DNA of 64,000 bases from Eumeta japonica. Taxonomy: Eukaryota; Arthropoda; Insecta; Lepidoptera; Psychidae. The notes beneath the pieces are model-generated. The model saw nothing but the letters and a program-made list of their open reading frames with translations, made no database searches and was not told the origin of the DNA. Positions 48,600 through 62,130 of this stretch are shown here, piece by piece. The stretch covers positions 1 to 64,000 of the forward strand of contig BGZK01001204.1 of NCBI GenBank assembly GCA_005406025.1, given 5' to 3'. Made by a program: the position numbers and the translations under genes. Position 1 is the stretch's first letter. Every line of letters starts with the position of its first letter.

Positions 48600-51500
48600 G
48601 TACTACATACCTTGAATATTAGTACCAAATCAATTTTAATACAAAGAGATGTTGAATCGTCTATTATTAAAAAGACGACATTTGCCTTTATGAAAAATAA
48701 TTGTATTGTCTATGGAAAATTATGGTTTTAGAATCTTCTTGATGAGATAGTTATTTCGATTATCTTGTAATATGTCGATTGGACAAGGTCAAGCATAATC
48801 CACTCTAATCAGAAACGAGCTTATAATCCTTTTAATTTAACTTTTTACTCGTAATGATACTGTGTTATTGAAATGTAAACTTCTATAGACACGTTAGACG
48901 ATTTTACGACAAGTAAAAATCTTATGGATCTATTTGTCATACAGTTTGTCATCAGTTTGTCATCATGTTTGTATAAGTGTGTGCGACATAGCAGTGTACG
49001 TGAAAACTTTTTGTTGATTGTATTTTGAAATTGAATTCAGTTGCAGAATTATTATCGTTTTGGTGAAAATAAAAGGCTTAAAGTTTGTTATTCAGTCTTT
49101 AATATATGCACAGTGACTTTTATTTAAATTTACTGAGTTTGCGCAGCCAATAACGTGTTTTGATCATCGATCAATAAATAAACCATACAAAAAATGTATA
49201 TAATTGATCTCGGAGTACCGATAGATGTGAAAACGAGACTAATATTAGTGATTTTAACTTACAAATTAAGAAATTTTAATTAATACGTATTGCATTTAAT
49301 TTGTGAATCCAAAAAAACACTGTTATTTCATAGTTTTATGTTTTTATTTCCGTCGGCAGTCCTGAATGACCGTCTAATTGTTTTTTAATACATTTTTTTT
49401 TACAAAAGTAGTATTAAAAGATGATCCATTTTCTAGTAGTTAAAAAAAAGAAACGGCATAAATGACCTAACTGTTCAAAATAAAGTGTGAAATAAGATTT
49501 AAATTAGGTAGGTACTTACTACAATATTTGCAATATGCAAATTACTATTTTAATGCTCGATTTATTTTTAGGTTTCGATTTTTGCATATTTTGATGGTGT
49601 TTCTTTTTTTTCTATTTCAATAATCCGTAATAGAATCGCAATATAAATTTATATAATAACGCCTAACAACGAAATTTATATACCTATTTGGATAACAATT
49701 ACAGGGGATTACATACAAAATATTTATAGGTACAGTAATATCCACCTGACAACTGTTAGATGTCTAATTTTATCGAAAGAAATTACAAGTCAAAATTATA
49801 ATATTCGTCCTTTCCATCTCATCGAGTCCATTAGCCATTTATATTTTAATATAGCAACACCGAATATCGACTACGAATATGGCGTCCAATGCTACATGCC
49901 AGAAAACGTCAAGGAGCCAGTTCAGATGTATAAATAACGTTACATTATTATCTAATGAACTCGCACGGCATGGCCGGCCGTACGGCGCGGGAAACCGGTC
50001 GCTCTGCATCGAAATACACGATAATAATCGATACGATGTAAGTTTATAAATTCTTAATCGATTTTCATGAGATTGAAAGTAAATTAAAGATTTGATAGTG
50101 GTTCCAATGTAATAGTTTATTTTTTTTACACTCCGATTTTGTATACGTAATTAGAATTGTTATATGGATGTGTAAATAAAATAATACTATATTATGTGAG
50201 GAAATTCTCCATTTAGTTATTTTGTATACTTTTGTATAATACTTTGGATATTTCTTCGCCTATTTTATTGTAGATTAAAGCTATTCATTATTTTATTTGT
50301 ACGCTACGAATCACCTCCTGTAAGTCTGGTCGAAATTGCATAGATTTTTGAGGATTTTAGAAGAAATTTTCTGATTTGTAAGTTACGTCATGGTGTATTT
50401 CTTCATGACAAAACTATTGTTGCCACGTTAAATTTATTGTAAACGTACCTTTATGTAAGTATTTTCCTTTCGCTGTTTCGAGTTACTTATCTTTAGAGAG
50501 AGGTAGAGAAATGACGTACAACGTAGGTCAATACTAATGCAAATAATTCATTTTCTTGATAAACTATACTTCTTCGTATTCACATAGAAATAGAATAGAT
50601 GTCATTCGTGACTTCAAGGGTTTCCAGCATCAGTCAATTACAACACTAGTAATTTTATACACAACACTACGTTGTAATGTCTGTATAAACAATCGATGAA
50701 AATAACATTGGATTTGCGATTACCGGATTGGTGCATTCATTAATTTCCAAAAGAAATATCCTTCCTTAATGAAGTTGAAGTTAAAACTATTTTGAACAAA
50801 TAAGACCTGTTGTATTTCCCATTGTGGTGAAAGAGATGTTCACCACTTTTCTAAAGGCTGAGTATGAAATTCTAAATCTTTGATTGAAATCCATTCCAAA
50901 TTTGAACTCAAGAAGTTCTAGCTTATGTGGTATTTTGTAAATAATGATTACGAGAAAGTCAATAAACATATTCTTAAATATCAATTTACATTGAGTAACA
51001 CAACATACAATTACTACACGGTACAATTTACAAATTCACTAGTAACCTATTTTTTTCACTGTAAAATCTTGTTTTAAGACTGCCTAGAAAGAAAAAGAAC
51101 AAGTTATGACAATTATGTTAACTACAATAACAACAAGAAACCTAGCTATGTTGGCGCCATCTATAATTAGGTTTCATCCCCAATCTCGTTGAAGCTAATC
51201 GAGTTTTATATTTTCTAAATAATAGATTCAAGAGAAATAACTATTTTTGCCCATTATACTATACTTGTCTTATCCACTGGTAATGTAGATAGACATATAT
51301 ATATGTATCTACTCGAAACTTATTATCATTTCAAGATACAAACCGTATAAGTTTGCTGTTACCAAGGCCACAATTAGAATGTTACACATACGCGTATTTT
51401 TTTCCGACATATTTTTTATATGATGTCTGCCGTGTTATTGTATTACAAAAACTTTACGAGGGCGCCAAGAAAAAAAAATATTTTTAATTAATAAGAAAGA

Positions 51501-51770
51501 ACGAGGTTAGGAAGGTATTTAGACTATTGCAATATTTACGACAGAAGGCGTTGTTTAATATTTCTTATTTTCGTATGTTATCAAAATGCAAGAGTATTAA
51601 AATGAATTCAGATATACAATGCCAGGTAAAAAAAAGATTGTCTTATCAAATGAAAATGCGGTCGGTAAGTATTCCAAAAAGAAATAATGTTCGGCGTTGA
51701 AGAGCCACCGGGCAATCCAAAGTATTAGGCGATCATAAAGACGGAAGTAATAATAAATAGCTTTTAATAC
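48600..51770. other. intergenic AT-rich sequence
   Basis: No gene, repeat family or splice pair recognised. A CpG-rich patch at 49970-50030 (catggccggccgtacggcg) is the only compositional outlier. Confidence 0.6.
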
Positions 51771-51772
51771 AA

Positions 51773-51944
51773 ATGTTTTCGAATGCATGGCGGGCTGGAT
51801 TCACGAATATCGTCGATGTCCTATCTCCGTCCCGCGCCCCGGCCAGCGCAAGCCACGCCCCTTCCGCGGAACAGTCCACCGGACTAAAATTGAAATTCGA
51901 ACAATCCCTAGCCGTGCTATCGCGTACTCCAAATGTAGAGCTTC
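51773..51944 (+). other. possible coding exon, plus strand, unidentified
   Basis: A GC-rich frame begins at ATG 51773 (MFSNAWRAGFTNIVDVLSPS), continues through an Ala/Ser/Pro stretch to LKLKFEQSLAVLSRTPNVEL, and meets a strong donor, CTTC|GTAAGTTT, in phase 1. An in-frame stop lies just upstream, so the ATG would be the start of translation. I do not recognise the protein and cannot find a phase-matched next exon. The minus strand is also open here, so the strand is not certain. Confidence 0.3.
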
Positions 51945-52439
51945 GTAAGTTTCGTTTCAGCGAGCGATTTTCGGTCTTAAATCATTAGGAATAACTATCA
52001 GTTTAAATTGGTGTTTTGAGAAAGTTACGATGTTTCCACATAGAGCGCAAAAGAAAACAATTTAACAACGTTCTATTGAAAACGTGCACCTTTTTGTTTG
52101 TTCGCTTGAACGGTTGCCAAATGGATTTACGATAACGCGTAGCGTTGTTTGTGCGTTTTTATGTGTAATTGAACTCATTTAAAAGCAAGTAAAAGAAGAC
52201 AACACCGTGGAGCTCAGATGATATACTTACAAATAATAGTTATACTGAATATAAGTTCTGCGATAAAACTGTAATTAATCGGGAAAGCATTTAAACATAG
52301 TAGGCAATGTATATAAGGTCCAGGAAATTTATTTTTCGTATTTTATATAAAATTTCAAGATAATTTTTAATCATATTTTATCTACATTTAATTATAATAT
52401 AATAAACCTATGCCATTTCGTTTAATAACTTGTCTTAAT

Positions 52440-53075
52440 CCCCCGTAGTGACACAATCCCTTTGCTGTAGAAATTTTGGGACTTCTAATCAAAAAACTAC
52501 AACCAATAATTTTGACAGTCCTCTTTTGATATCAATCTGACGCTACCTAAAGAATTCTAAAGAGACCGAAACAGGTGACAATATGAGTGTGCAAGGTCAG
52601 AGATATATGGTGGAAACATTAACACTTGCCCATCAAACTCAATATTTGCTGAATGGCTAAAGATGTTTGTGGTCTGGTGTTACCATAGTTAAAAACCACA
52701 CCCTTTCTTTTGATCATTTCCAGCCGTTTTTTCTCCACTTGTTACTTGAGTCTCATCATCTGCTAGCAGTAAAGATCCGAATAGATGACTTTTTGCCCGG
52801 TGGTAAAAGCCCTTAATGAAGGATGCCCTTCCAATCTCACCATCACATAGCATCAATTTATTACAAGTTAATCTGAGTTTCGTTATAGTCTATGGAGCTT
52901 GTTTGCCTTTTGACCATGATATTTTTCTCACGTTATTGTCGTAAGTAATCCATTTTCCATCACCAGTGATCAATGTTTTCAAAAACGGTTCGGTTTCATT
53001 ACGTTTCAGCAAAGAATCGCCAATTAATAAAGTTATAATATCAAACAATCACGATTCTGCCTACATTAAAACGCT
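52440..53075 (-). pseudogene. mariner transposase pseudogene
   Basis: Read on the minus strand from about 53030, fragments match mariner transposase in order: DSLLKRNETEPFLKTLITGD, GKWITYDNNVRKISWSKG, DWKG with 'FYHRAKSH', QKKGCGF, and a C-terminal part with HLFRSL and KEDCQNYWL. Stops and frameshifts interrupt it, and part of the catalytic-domain region is missing, so it is inactive. The N-terminal HTH region is not recognisable and no TIRs were found. It is a Tc1/mariner DNA transposon remnant in eya's upstream flank. Confidence 0.85.
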
Positions 53076-55740
53076 ATCGAATAGTCAGAATTTTCTCCCA
53101 GTAACAAGTAAAACTATTTTTTTAATAACTATGGATAAAGACATCAATTTGTCTAACAGATTTGTCATTTTCGTTTTGATAATTACATGCAACAGCCTTA
53201 GGTAGTTTTAACATAATAATATTGCATCGATGATATATCTTCATTCCTCTATGGTGCATTTTTTTAGTTTAGGCACTTCCATTATCGTCCGTCTTTTTGT
53301 TAGACCCCCGTAATAGAGTTGTAATTGTATACAAAATAGCCGACCTATATCTTTGAAAACGGCCTAATCCGGGAAACAAAGCAAACGAAACAATTAATCA
53401 TCGATTTCTCCTTAACACGAAGGAGGGCTTTTCTGCTTACTCGCATAATGAGGATTGAATTGCGAATTTGTTTACGCGAAGAAATTCTCGGCGCGCCGAT
53501 GTTTTGATTGATGAAGTCATTTGCAGGGATTTAGAAATGAAGGAAACGTCGCTAGCTGGTCCAGATGAGGTAAGTGCTACAAGGGTATGTAGGAATGATC
53601 CATTGCTCATTCTCTTGTTTAGCTTATAAGCATATTCCAATATAAAAGTTATATTGATTAAAATAAAATGTTGAATGTTCTACTCTAAACTTAATGCATC
53701 ATCTGCATACAAGAAATTTGTAAGGATAAATTACAAATGAACTATTTTGCCCGGACTTTTATCAGATTCGACCTAAAGTAAACCTTCTATCTTTTTTTTA
53801 TTATTAGATTTGTCAATATGACAACCATTCTAGAAGTCGATGTTACTTTGCCCTTCTTCGAGATCAAATGAAATAATGGAAATTTCAATTATTTCAATTA
53901 CACTGCTTACGAACTCTAATAGTCTAATAAATAACCATCGGGTTGAAAAAAATACAAACGAAATTAATTGCGCCTTAATATATCTTTTTCAATTATTTTT
54001 TCCAAGTTCAGATAATTATGCTTATTGAGAAAATCATTCAATTAATCTATAAGAAGGCCCCGGCTTAGTGCTCGTCATGATTCTCTTCCTTCGTTATAGT
54101 TTCTCTAGGCAAGGTGCCCGTTATAATAAGCGAAAATTATAAATTATAATTATAATAAACAAGAAATAAAGAGAAAAATAATATAATTTTTATCTAAGGT
54201 CACGTGTTTTTGTGCTCTCATTGATTTGAGAAGTACAAAAGGCTGTACTATCTATTTACCTATTTCTTTATTTGTTACCGTGCTATAGTCTGTATTATAT
54301 TTATTTCAAAATTGTTTTCTATGTAGTTTTTATATATCAACTCATTTACATTAAGATCACATTATTTGTTCGCTATCCTAATTTTAATTATAATTCACAC
54401 TATTTGATATGAATTGTAATTAAAATTTTGATAAAGAGGTGTGGTAATATTATTAATAAGAACTACTAACAATTATCACTATTTTCTTGCAGAAAATATG
54501 AACATACCCAATTTTATGACGTTTTTATTAGCATTACAACAAATTGCGTTTGTAAGAAAATCTAGATAATCCATTATAACCTACTTCAGATTGGCGTACT
54601 ATTAGCAATCTTACAAATGTATATGTAATTCTGATGACAATACAATGATTTTCTAATATCGAGTTGATCTGGTCGTGAACCAAGAAGGGATAGATAGTGG
54701 ACCACTTTAATTTTTATTGCTAAATTTAGTTACCTACTAGTTAGTAGCTATTAGTAAATCCCTCGAGATTAAGCTCAATTGGTCTGTTCTCACGAGTCCT
54801 GTGGGAGTTTATGCGCGTTAATTTGGCCCACAGTATGGTGATACACAAATCCAAAAGCAGGTTTACTCGCAATAAGCTATTTATTGAATTGAGTGAGCTT
54901 TTAATGGAAACACGATTTCCATTATATTTGTTCCAAAAGTCTCAAACAAAAGAAGATAAATGAAGCCAATCACATATTTATCTGCATTTGTAATATGTTA
55001 AAGTTATTTTGAGATTAAGGAGTAAAATATAAATGTTGGCAAAAAAAACCCTCTTTTTTGACTAAAAGGGACAAAATATCTTAGGTAATTGTAATTGTTT
55101 AATTAAAATATCTAATTATTTTAAGACGACCCTACAGCCTTTTTAGGCATATTTATATTCATTGTGTTCATTAAAAAGAGACAAGTACTCATATTAATAG
55201 CACATAATGCATTAAACAAAAAGCTATATAGGTATTTATTTGAGTTTAAAATGTAATGAACATAAAAATAAATATTGTTTTTCAATTTCATATGTATTAA
55301 CTACTCAGGCAAAGAAAGTTAGTCCGAAATCGTAATTGTTAGGGATATATTAAGCTCGTTGTTGATCTCCTTTCAAATTCGTCACACAAAACAAAAAAGG
55401 AAGTCCTCGTGAAAATTCTTCGAAACAAAGCATCGAGTTTTTTAAGGTCAATGTTCAGGTATGAAATGTAGACTCGACATAGTCAATGAAAAGAAGCTTT
55501 CGTGCTGTTCTTTTGACTAGAAATCATACAAGCGAAACATAACAAAATCCTAACCATAAACCTTTATTTCAAAGCTCTATATATGGAGGTAAAGAATAAC
55601 ATATCACCTTACAGTTTTGAGAAAGCCCTTTGCTTATCTTTCAACATTTCATTAGAAACTAAATGCATACAATTTCAGCACGTGGTAAAATGAAAAAATA
55701 TTTGCGATTATAATTATTATTTAAATTGCAATTCGCACAA
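53076..55740. other. intergenic AT-rich sequence
   Basis: Apart from the exon-like segment at 53527-53569, I see nothing. A few short open frames have no support. Confidence 0.6.
53527..53569 (+). other. possible small exon, plus strand
   Basis: Acceptor GAAGTCATTTGCAG, 43 nt, donor GATGAG|GTAAGT. Phase 2 gives DLEMKETSLAGPDE. Its phase does not match the candidate at 51773-51944 directly. Both splice sites are close to consensus but the exon is short enough to be chance. Confidence 0.2.
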
Positions 55741-55882
55741 ACAAATTGGGGATACGAGTGGCGCCGTGTCGCGCAAACCTTTCCTGGAATCGTGCGCCGC
55801 TCTCAAATAACTTGTTTAGTTTCGGGTCGTGCCAACCGAATGTTGTGATGTGAGGGGATTTGTTTCTACAATACATCACGAG
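55741..55882 (+). other. CpG-rich patch ending in a strong plus-strand donor
   Basis: About 140 bp of CpG-rich sequence ends ATCACGAG|GTGAGT at 55882. It could be a non-coding first exon and promoter of a plus-strand transcript. No coding frame or downstream exon was identified. Confidence 0.2.
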
Positions 55883-55889
55883 GTGAGTA

Positions 55890-58200
55890 CACACTTCAGT
55901 ACATCATTGTAATGTGGGCGGTTATTGGGCTTTTTATTGTGTTTATTTTCTTTAAATTCAATACTTTGTTTCATTTATCGAAAAAAAAATGTAAAACAAA
56001 CGCTACATACGTGACGAGATGGATTGCATGAAATTTAAGTACATGTCAATTTTGAATCAAGGAACATCACAAAAAGCAGAATTTGAAACGATAACCCATT
56101 TTCGTCTTCTGAAATAGCAGCTGCGGTAGTATAATTGCACATTCGATTACTAATACGCAGTAACCGTCATTATTATTATAAATAAGCTCAGGCCTATTTT
56201 CCAGAAAGGTGGGTAGAGACTACAAATTTTCAAATATTACAATCTTTGCATATTTCTCTTTCTTGAATGATAGGGCGTTTCAAATATGGCCCTTTTTTAA
56301 TGTACCATCAGTTCGATGGGCATAGGCAATATAAATATAAGCACTAAAGTTTTAAGGTGGGTATTTCTATTTTACCTAAACAATGAGGCCCCGGCTGACT
56401 TTGTAATGCGCTTACATTGAATTCATTACAAATTAACATACGGTATTTCCCTTTCCTATGACAACTATCATCTTTATTTTTTTTTCAATGATTTATTCCA
56501 TTTTTTAACATGGTATTCGCTATAATTTTGGTCAAAAGTTAATTCCTTAACGAGCTATCTGATACCGCTTACCGCGCCGGTTGACCGTATCTGGGTTTAC
56601 GTTTCACCGCCTCCGTGCCATACGGGTAGCCTGATGACTGTACGCAAAAAAATCATTGAACCTACAATATAAGGAACAATTACTACTACCAACGCCTATA
56701 CCACGCTAGTACATGAATCCATACTTCTGTCCACTGTTTCAATTTCTTAGAAATTACTTTTGGTATCCACACATATAAATATATCTGTTACTATTTAAAA
56801 GTAAGCTTATTTTTAAATAATATACAATAATATGTAAAAAAAAAAAAGGGTGCACAAGACATTTATATGCGTTCATTTTAATTTCAATATAAATCTTTGC
56901 GTATAATATTATTCAATTAATAAAAAATACGTTAATTTTTGCATGTTCTGAATCTGCTGTTGTCAATGCAGATAGCATTATTAACATAATCAGGTTATCT
57001 TTTAAGCCGTATATATAATCACAGACAATTATTCTGCATATAATAATATACTTAAATGTCAACTGTAAAAAAGATCATTACAAAATTTCATACGAAGTAA
57101 GTTAAATCTTTCAATTAGAAAATAAATATACAATTGTAGTCGAGCGATATTTATTTACATAATAAAAAAAGTTTCTCTTTTTCTGTAATGCCTTGTTAGA
57201 AGTTGTTCGGGCGTTTTCTTATAATATGTATTTCTATTTTAGTGTTAAGTGATTTCTGATAAGAATCATATAAATGCAATAGCGGCATATTATATCGTGT
57301 ATAGGGGAGTATGTATAATATTCTTTAGTTTTCATTAATATGTATTGTATTTGTAACATTAACTAAACTAAAAATAACATAAACCAAAGCTTTCTGGTGA
57401 AACTCGTGAAAATTAAATATAATCAATAATTATCGATATAGGAATACATTTCTGATGACAACCGAAGTGGTGGTGTCGAAAATACTTTAAGTGGTTGAGA
57501 AAATGACGTTTAAAACAGTTATGCGTTTGACTAGCTTTCTTTTTAAATTAATAAATCGATTTATCTTTTACAGTTTTAAAGAAATCGGAATATCATTGAT
57601 GGTCCTGATCAAACTCCCTATTAAACAGAAAGGCAAACAGACAAACAGCTTGTAAATATTTATTCTTAGATGTATAGTTATAATGTAAATAATTTATTCC
57701 ACTTATATAGGTCTTTCATATTAATTTTTAAATCGCATTTAACGAAAAATTATTTTCGATATTTTGATAGAGAAATTGTCGACTATATTTCGACTATGTA
57801 TAACCGCATAGAAAACAAAGGAATATAATTTATTAATTATAGTACATTATTTATATTTCGTTAATATTCGTGATATAGAGGGTAAAATATAAGTACTCGT
57901 TTTGAAAGCGAAAAATTTCGACTTCGTGTTCCACAAACCAGTGTACACGTTGGAGTTGGGCTATTTAGTGTTTACAAGTTTTTTAGGAAGAAGATCCTTA
58001 GCACGCCTTGTGGGAGATATGAGTTTGTAGAAATCGTCACGTAATGAAAAAGCGTTATATCCCCTCCATTCGAGTATTAGCTACTCTCTCTCTCTATCTT
58101 TTTTTAACACAGGCTAGTTAATTTGAGCAACCCACGCGCCATAGGGCGCTAGGTTTATTAGCTGTATGCATAACTTTTGTTATAATTTATAATTAACTCT
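55890..58200. other. intergenic AT-rich sequence with repeat scraps
   Basis: A short reverse LINE-tail-like text (56280-56320, 'atggcccttttttaatgtacc') and the exon-like segment at 56573-56630 are the only items seen. 56.8-58.1 kb shows nothing. Confidence 0.55.
56573..56630 (-). other. possible coding exon, minus strand, unidentified
   Basis: Acceptor CAGTCATCAG, 58 nt of GC-rich sequence, donor GCGCG|GTAAGC. Phase 1 in gives YPYGTEAVKRKPRYGQPA and two bases (CG) out. Joined to the segment at 48561 this would give Arg at the junction and keep an open frame to a stop. I do not recognise the product, and a repeat origin is equally possible. Confidence 0.2.
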
Positions 58201-58209
58201 TTTGTATAT

Positions 58210-58920
58210 ATTTTAATAGGATTTTTAAAGGACAAATAAGTATGCCAGCCACTTGAAAGTACGCATTCACCGCCGCCTAAGGACATTCGCAACCAAAGGG
58301 GAGTAATTATCGCCTTGCTGTCTAAACCCCCTTGTCGAAGTTCATTGGCAATACCTTTGATGGTAAGTCATTCTAAAGCCCCACCGCACGTGGCAAAAAA
58401 TTTCGCATGAAGCGTACAGTAGTAGAAGGTAAGTCCTAAGGATGGTGGTGATGGTATTTCTGGCGAACGGAGCGATGACGGAAATTAGCGGCAGTGATGA
58501 AATTGAATAGCTCTTCAGAGCATTCTCCATAGTACACGCAATAGTGCATGCACAAAGATGCTACATCTCTTCGTAAAGGGTATCAGAGAGTCACTGACGA
58601 TTCGAGACACTCGACGTTGAATGCGGTCTAGAGGCGAACGTTGATATTGTGGCGGTTGTTGATATAGTTCCAGCCCACTGCGACACCTTCAGGTCACGAC
58701 AGTATTCTAGATGAGGTCGGGTCTTATAAATTAATAGGGATGTGCCTTATAAATTAAGAGGGATGAGCCTTATTGACCAGAGTACAGTGAGTCTATGACA
58801 CGTCATTCCCTTTACCAACGAATACCGTTACCGATTTTCAGTAAATCATTGATATGCAGAATAAAGAGACTAGGCAGCATCTAGTACAGCTTTAAGGAAC
58901 ACCGACATTCATCTGAACGT
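58210..58920 (-). pseudogene. Jockey/CR1-type LINE reverse-transcriptase remnant
   Basis: Read on the minus strand from about 58910, the order of pieces is GVP, a decayed LF.L.INDLLKI, a deletion, EYCRDL, then MENALKSYSISSLPLI, 'LRTYLL', and an end resembling FRQQGDN. These correspond to the GVPQG, LxxLxINDL, EYC, CSEELF and final PRTxxLWN regions usual in Jockey/CR1-like lepidopteran LINEs. Many stops and frameshifts make it inactive. A small direct duplication (ccttataaattaa) lies at 58724-58775. Confidence 0.75.
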
Positions 58921-59249
58921 ATGCCGTTAATTGTGACTTTGATGAGTCATTACATGAATATTTTTCCTAAAATATCAAATGAAATTTTTGACTTGATTCC
59001 TTACAATAATTGCATTGTAAATATGATAAATCAGATTAATGTAATAAAGTATTATATTACCCAAAGCGATAACAATTTGAATTTAACGTGTTACCACTCA
59101 GTATAACCCTATTTTGAAATTGTATTAGTATATCCACTTAGGTACTTCAACGTATTCCATATACGTTTCTACGTTATAAAAATCCTTGATATGATAGATT
59201 CAAAGATTATTTTAAAATTTGTTTTTAATATCACACGATTCACTAACTC

Positions 59250-59530
59250 GCCAATACAACTCCGCCCGACATTTCAACTCGGGGCCGGCTAATCTATTAG
59301 CATGCCGGTAACGTAGATGAGATTAGATTAGTCGTGTCGAGAGGACGACGGGTGCGACTACAAAAAAAATTTGGTTTAAGCGTGAACTGAGCCATAGCGC
59401 GGTACACTGAGCCAATAATGATGTGTAACAGCTCACTTTTAACACGCTCAGTAAAGTTTTGCGCATTTACTTCTACAGTTTGTATTAATTTCAGGCGCAC
59501 GCGTTGGAGCATCCGACAATCTAATAGGGA
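59250..59530 (-). repeat. GC-richer block, probable repeat of unknown type
   Basis: Compositionally distinct from the flanks. On the minus strand it holds a 71-codon open frame that starts near the SINE-like segment that follows. No homology recognised; listed only as an outlier. Confidence 0.25.
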
Positions 59531-59579
59531 TAGACAGTTATACTTTTTTAAGCAAAACTGAGCTTTATTTTTTTTTTAT

Positions 59580-59775
59580 AAACTGAACTGCAACCTCCGG
59601 TTTCGTACCTCGAAGGGCACGCTAAGCCCTCCCGAACATCGTCACTGCACTGATGACAACGATCGTTAGCGACTCCCAACCCGCGCCGATACAACGTGGA
59701 CGATATGTGGTTCGAGTCCCTCAATCCCAAATAAAAAGATTGTGGGAGTGTGCGACTCAGCAATCGGATGATTAA
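59580..59775 (+). mobile_element. SINE-like element with B box
   Basis: 'ggttcgagtccc' at 59709-59720 is a good tRNA B box, followed by 'tcaatcccaaataaaaagat' and 'gtgggagtgtgcg', shared with 805-845 and 10295-10330. The A box is not clear. Confidence 0.45.
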
Positions 59776-60221
59776 ATGTTGGGCAAAACACACAGAACTG
59801 AATATTTGGTTGGCGATATATGAAAAGTTAAGTCTGGCAAACCGTCTATGAAATATATCTAACGATTTGTTATGAGGTTTGAGGTTAGATTTCGGAAGAA
59901 TAATAATTTCCCCGAGTCAATGTGCAAACAGTCAATATACGGTTTTGAAATATTATCAAATAATGTTAAAATAAATAAAGAAATATATGAAATGATTCAG
60001 ATGCCCGCATTGACATTATGATGAGGTTTCATTTTTAATATTTGCATTAATAAATATGTTGCAAGAAATCAGATGTAATTGGACTGCTTGAGTGCACGCT
60101 CAGGTAAATGAACATCGCGGACACTTGACGCTAAATAAAATAAAATCAAAGAACGCTAAAATAGGCTGACTACAACTATTTTATTTTGTCTTTCCGTTCC
60201 ATTAAATCATTATCCATCGAT

Positions 60222-60265
60222 CGTTTCATGCAAGCTCGTCGATTTCGGGTGCTATAAAATTTATT
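60222..60265 (-). repeat. short LINE-tail fragment, reverse
   Basis: 'catgcaagctcgtcgatttc' and 'gggtgctataaaa' is the reverse of the 'gaaaccgacgagcttgcatg' text at 6627-6646. Confidence 0.5.
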
Positions 60266-61054
60266 TTCGATAAAAAAGAAAACTTCAAATAAATAAACAA
60301 TATATGGTAGTTCTCATAGTTAATAAACTAAAACTGCATATTGGAAAAATTATTTTCGATGCCGTTATCTTTGGAGTGCATAATATTACATTCCTGATTT
60401 CACTATGATTCGATGTGCTTCAATTGGATGTACGTAAGAATGAAGTAATTTCAATTGCGCGGAAAAACCAAGAGAAAACGGAAAAATCACACGAAAAACA
60501 AACTCGTAACAAACCAACTGTACAGACGGGCGGACAGACGAGATGAAGCGATAACGCGCGGTGAAAGATCTCCGAGATAACATCAGTATTCGGGCTGGCC
60601 GTTTGGACATTCTGAATGTTCCCGTTGCACTTACAACATGCTCTTTGTTGTATCGCAGAGCACAAAATGTACTCTTTTTTTTTTTGGAAATCCGTATTCA
60701 AAGACTTTAAACGGAATCATATCGAATGCTATTGGTTGTCCGTCTGTACGTGTCTAGTTATCATATTGTGTGATGTAACAGAGTATATAGCAACCGAAAG
60801 TCCCGATTGATATAATTGCATACTTTAACTTGAACGAGTATTTTACTACGTATGTAATACGTGTAAGTATAACCCACGACCCACGAAGTATACACCCATG
60901 CGCAGTGATAACGAAAAAATAAAATATTGCATTCAGCTTTATCAATATTGTTCGAAATTTATAAATAGATATCCCATATCCAATAGATATATTATATCCA
61001 ATAGATGATTCAAATAGCCAAACGTAATACCAAACTTATTTCTTGGTTTCCTTT

Positions 61055-61575
61055 TTAGGGTTCCGTCACCGAAATGACAAAAAAGGAATCCTTATATAAT
61101 GGTGCACTTTTTCACATTGTATTTCTACATTTTGAAATTGTAGTAATTGTTTTAATTTCACTGCTTTTTTCCTTGTGTATCCCTTTCCCTCATTGTGGGG
61201 TATTATTTGATAGGCCTTTAAAAAATATTGCAGATTCGTAGAGGCTATTTATTTAGACAGCTATTATTTGCGAAATATTCAACTTTAGTGATTTTTTTTA
61301 GACTTGAGTGTGTCTCCTTCCCTAGCATCAAAAATCTAAAAAAAAAAATGATGGTAGTATATATAACGAATTTGAAAGTAAAACCAACACCGCTAAGTCG
61401 GCATTGTTAGTTTAAGAGTATTGTGGACATATCTACTTATTTATATAATTATAGGCGACTAAAGTACGCCTACTCTGTGCGGGAAACATGAAAAAAGTGT
61501 AACAACGTAGTTTTTCGTCTGTTTTTTCTAGTCTTAAAATTTGGTTACGTATGAAAAAATCCATTCTACAGAACC
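61055..61575 (+). repeat. dispersed repeat, family C copy 2
   Basis: It starts 'ttagggttccgtcaccg', and shares 'ataggcgactaaagta' and 'gtgtaacaacgtagtttttc' with the copy at 24355-24690. The starting text is the reverse complement of the 'cggaaccctaa' tail, so the full element may have inverted ends. Confidence 0.55.
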
Positions 61576-61829
61576 CACCGCTGGCATTTTGTATATGAAT
61601 GATTATTCATATAAAAATAAATCTTCGTGCTTCTTTATAAATTCTAATCGCAATTGAGACATCTTTCAAAGTAACAAACTGCGATTTGTCCAGAATGTCA
61701 CAGAACTGGTTTTGAGACGCACATTGACTTGGCAGTATTCAATAGAAAACACTTTTTATTGGCATCGAGAATGATTTTCGATATTTGGAATGTGAAAATT
61801 GATAATAAAATAGTTTTATATATTTAATA

Positions 61830-62130
61830 CTAACTTTCACCTGCCGCTCCGTCCGCGTAGTAATAAAATGGATTCCTTTGTCTTGTAAATCCTCCCATCA
61901 CGAAATCAAGAACCCGATCGCTATGTCGTTCTCTTTCATTCTCGGCCCCGACCTCGGCACTGCTTCTCATTCCGATTCCGGACACGCTCTAGATTATAAT
62001 TTTAATACAATACTCGATTTTGACCTTTGTTTAATGCGCAATTTCGATCCCAGTCTCGACTTTCAATTTCTCGTCCTGCACGCTATTTCGATCCTTGGTC
62101 AGGGTTCCGATTTGGACGAAGACGTAGCAG
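61830..62130 (+). repeat. dispersed repeat with GATTCCG-type body
   Basis: Head 'actttcacctgccgctccgt', then 'ttctcggccccgacctcggc', 'cattccgattccggacacgc' and end 'ggttccgatttggacga', parallel to 22695-23010. A 101-codon open frame (61878-62183) is a by-product of the repeat. Confidence 0.6.
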
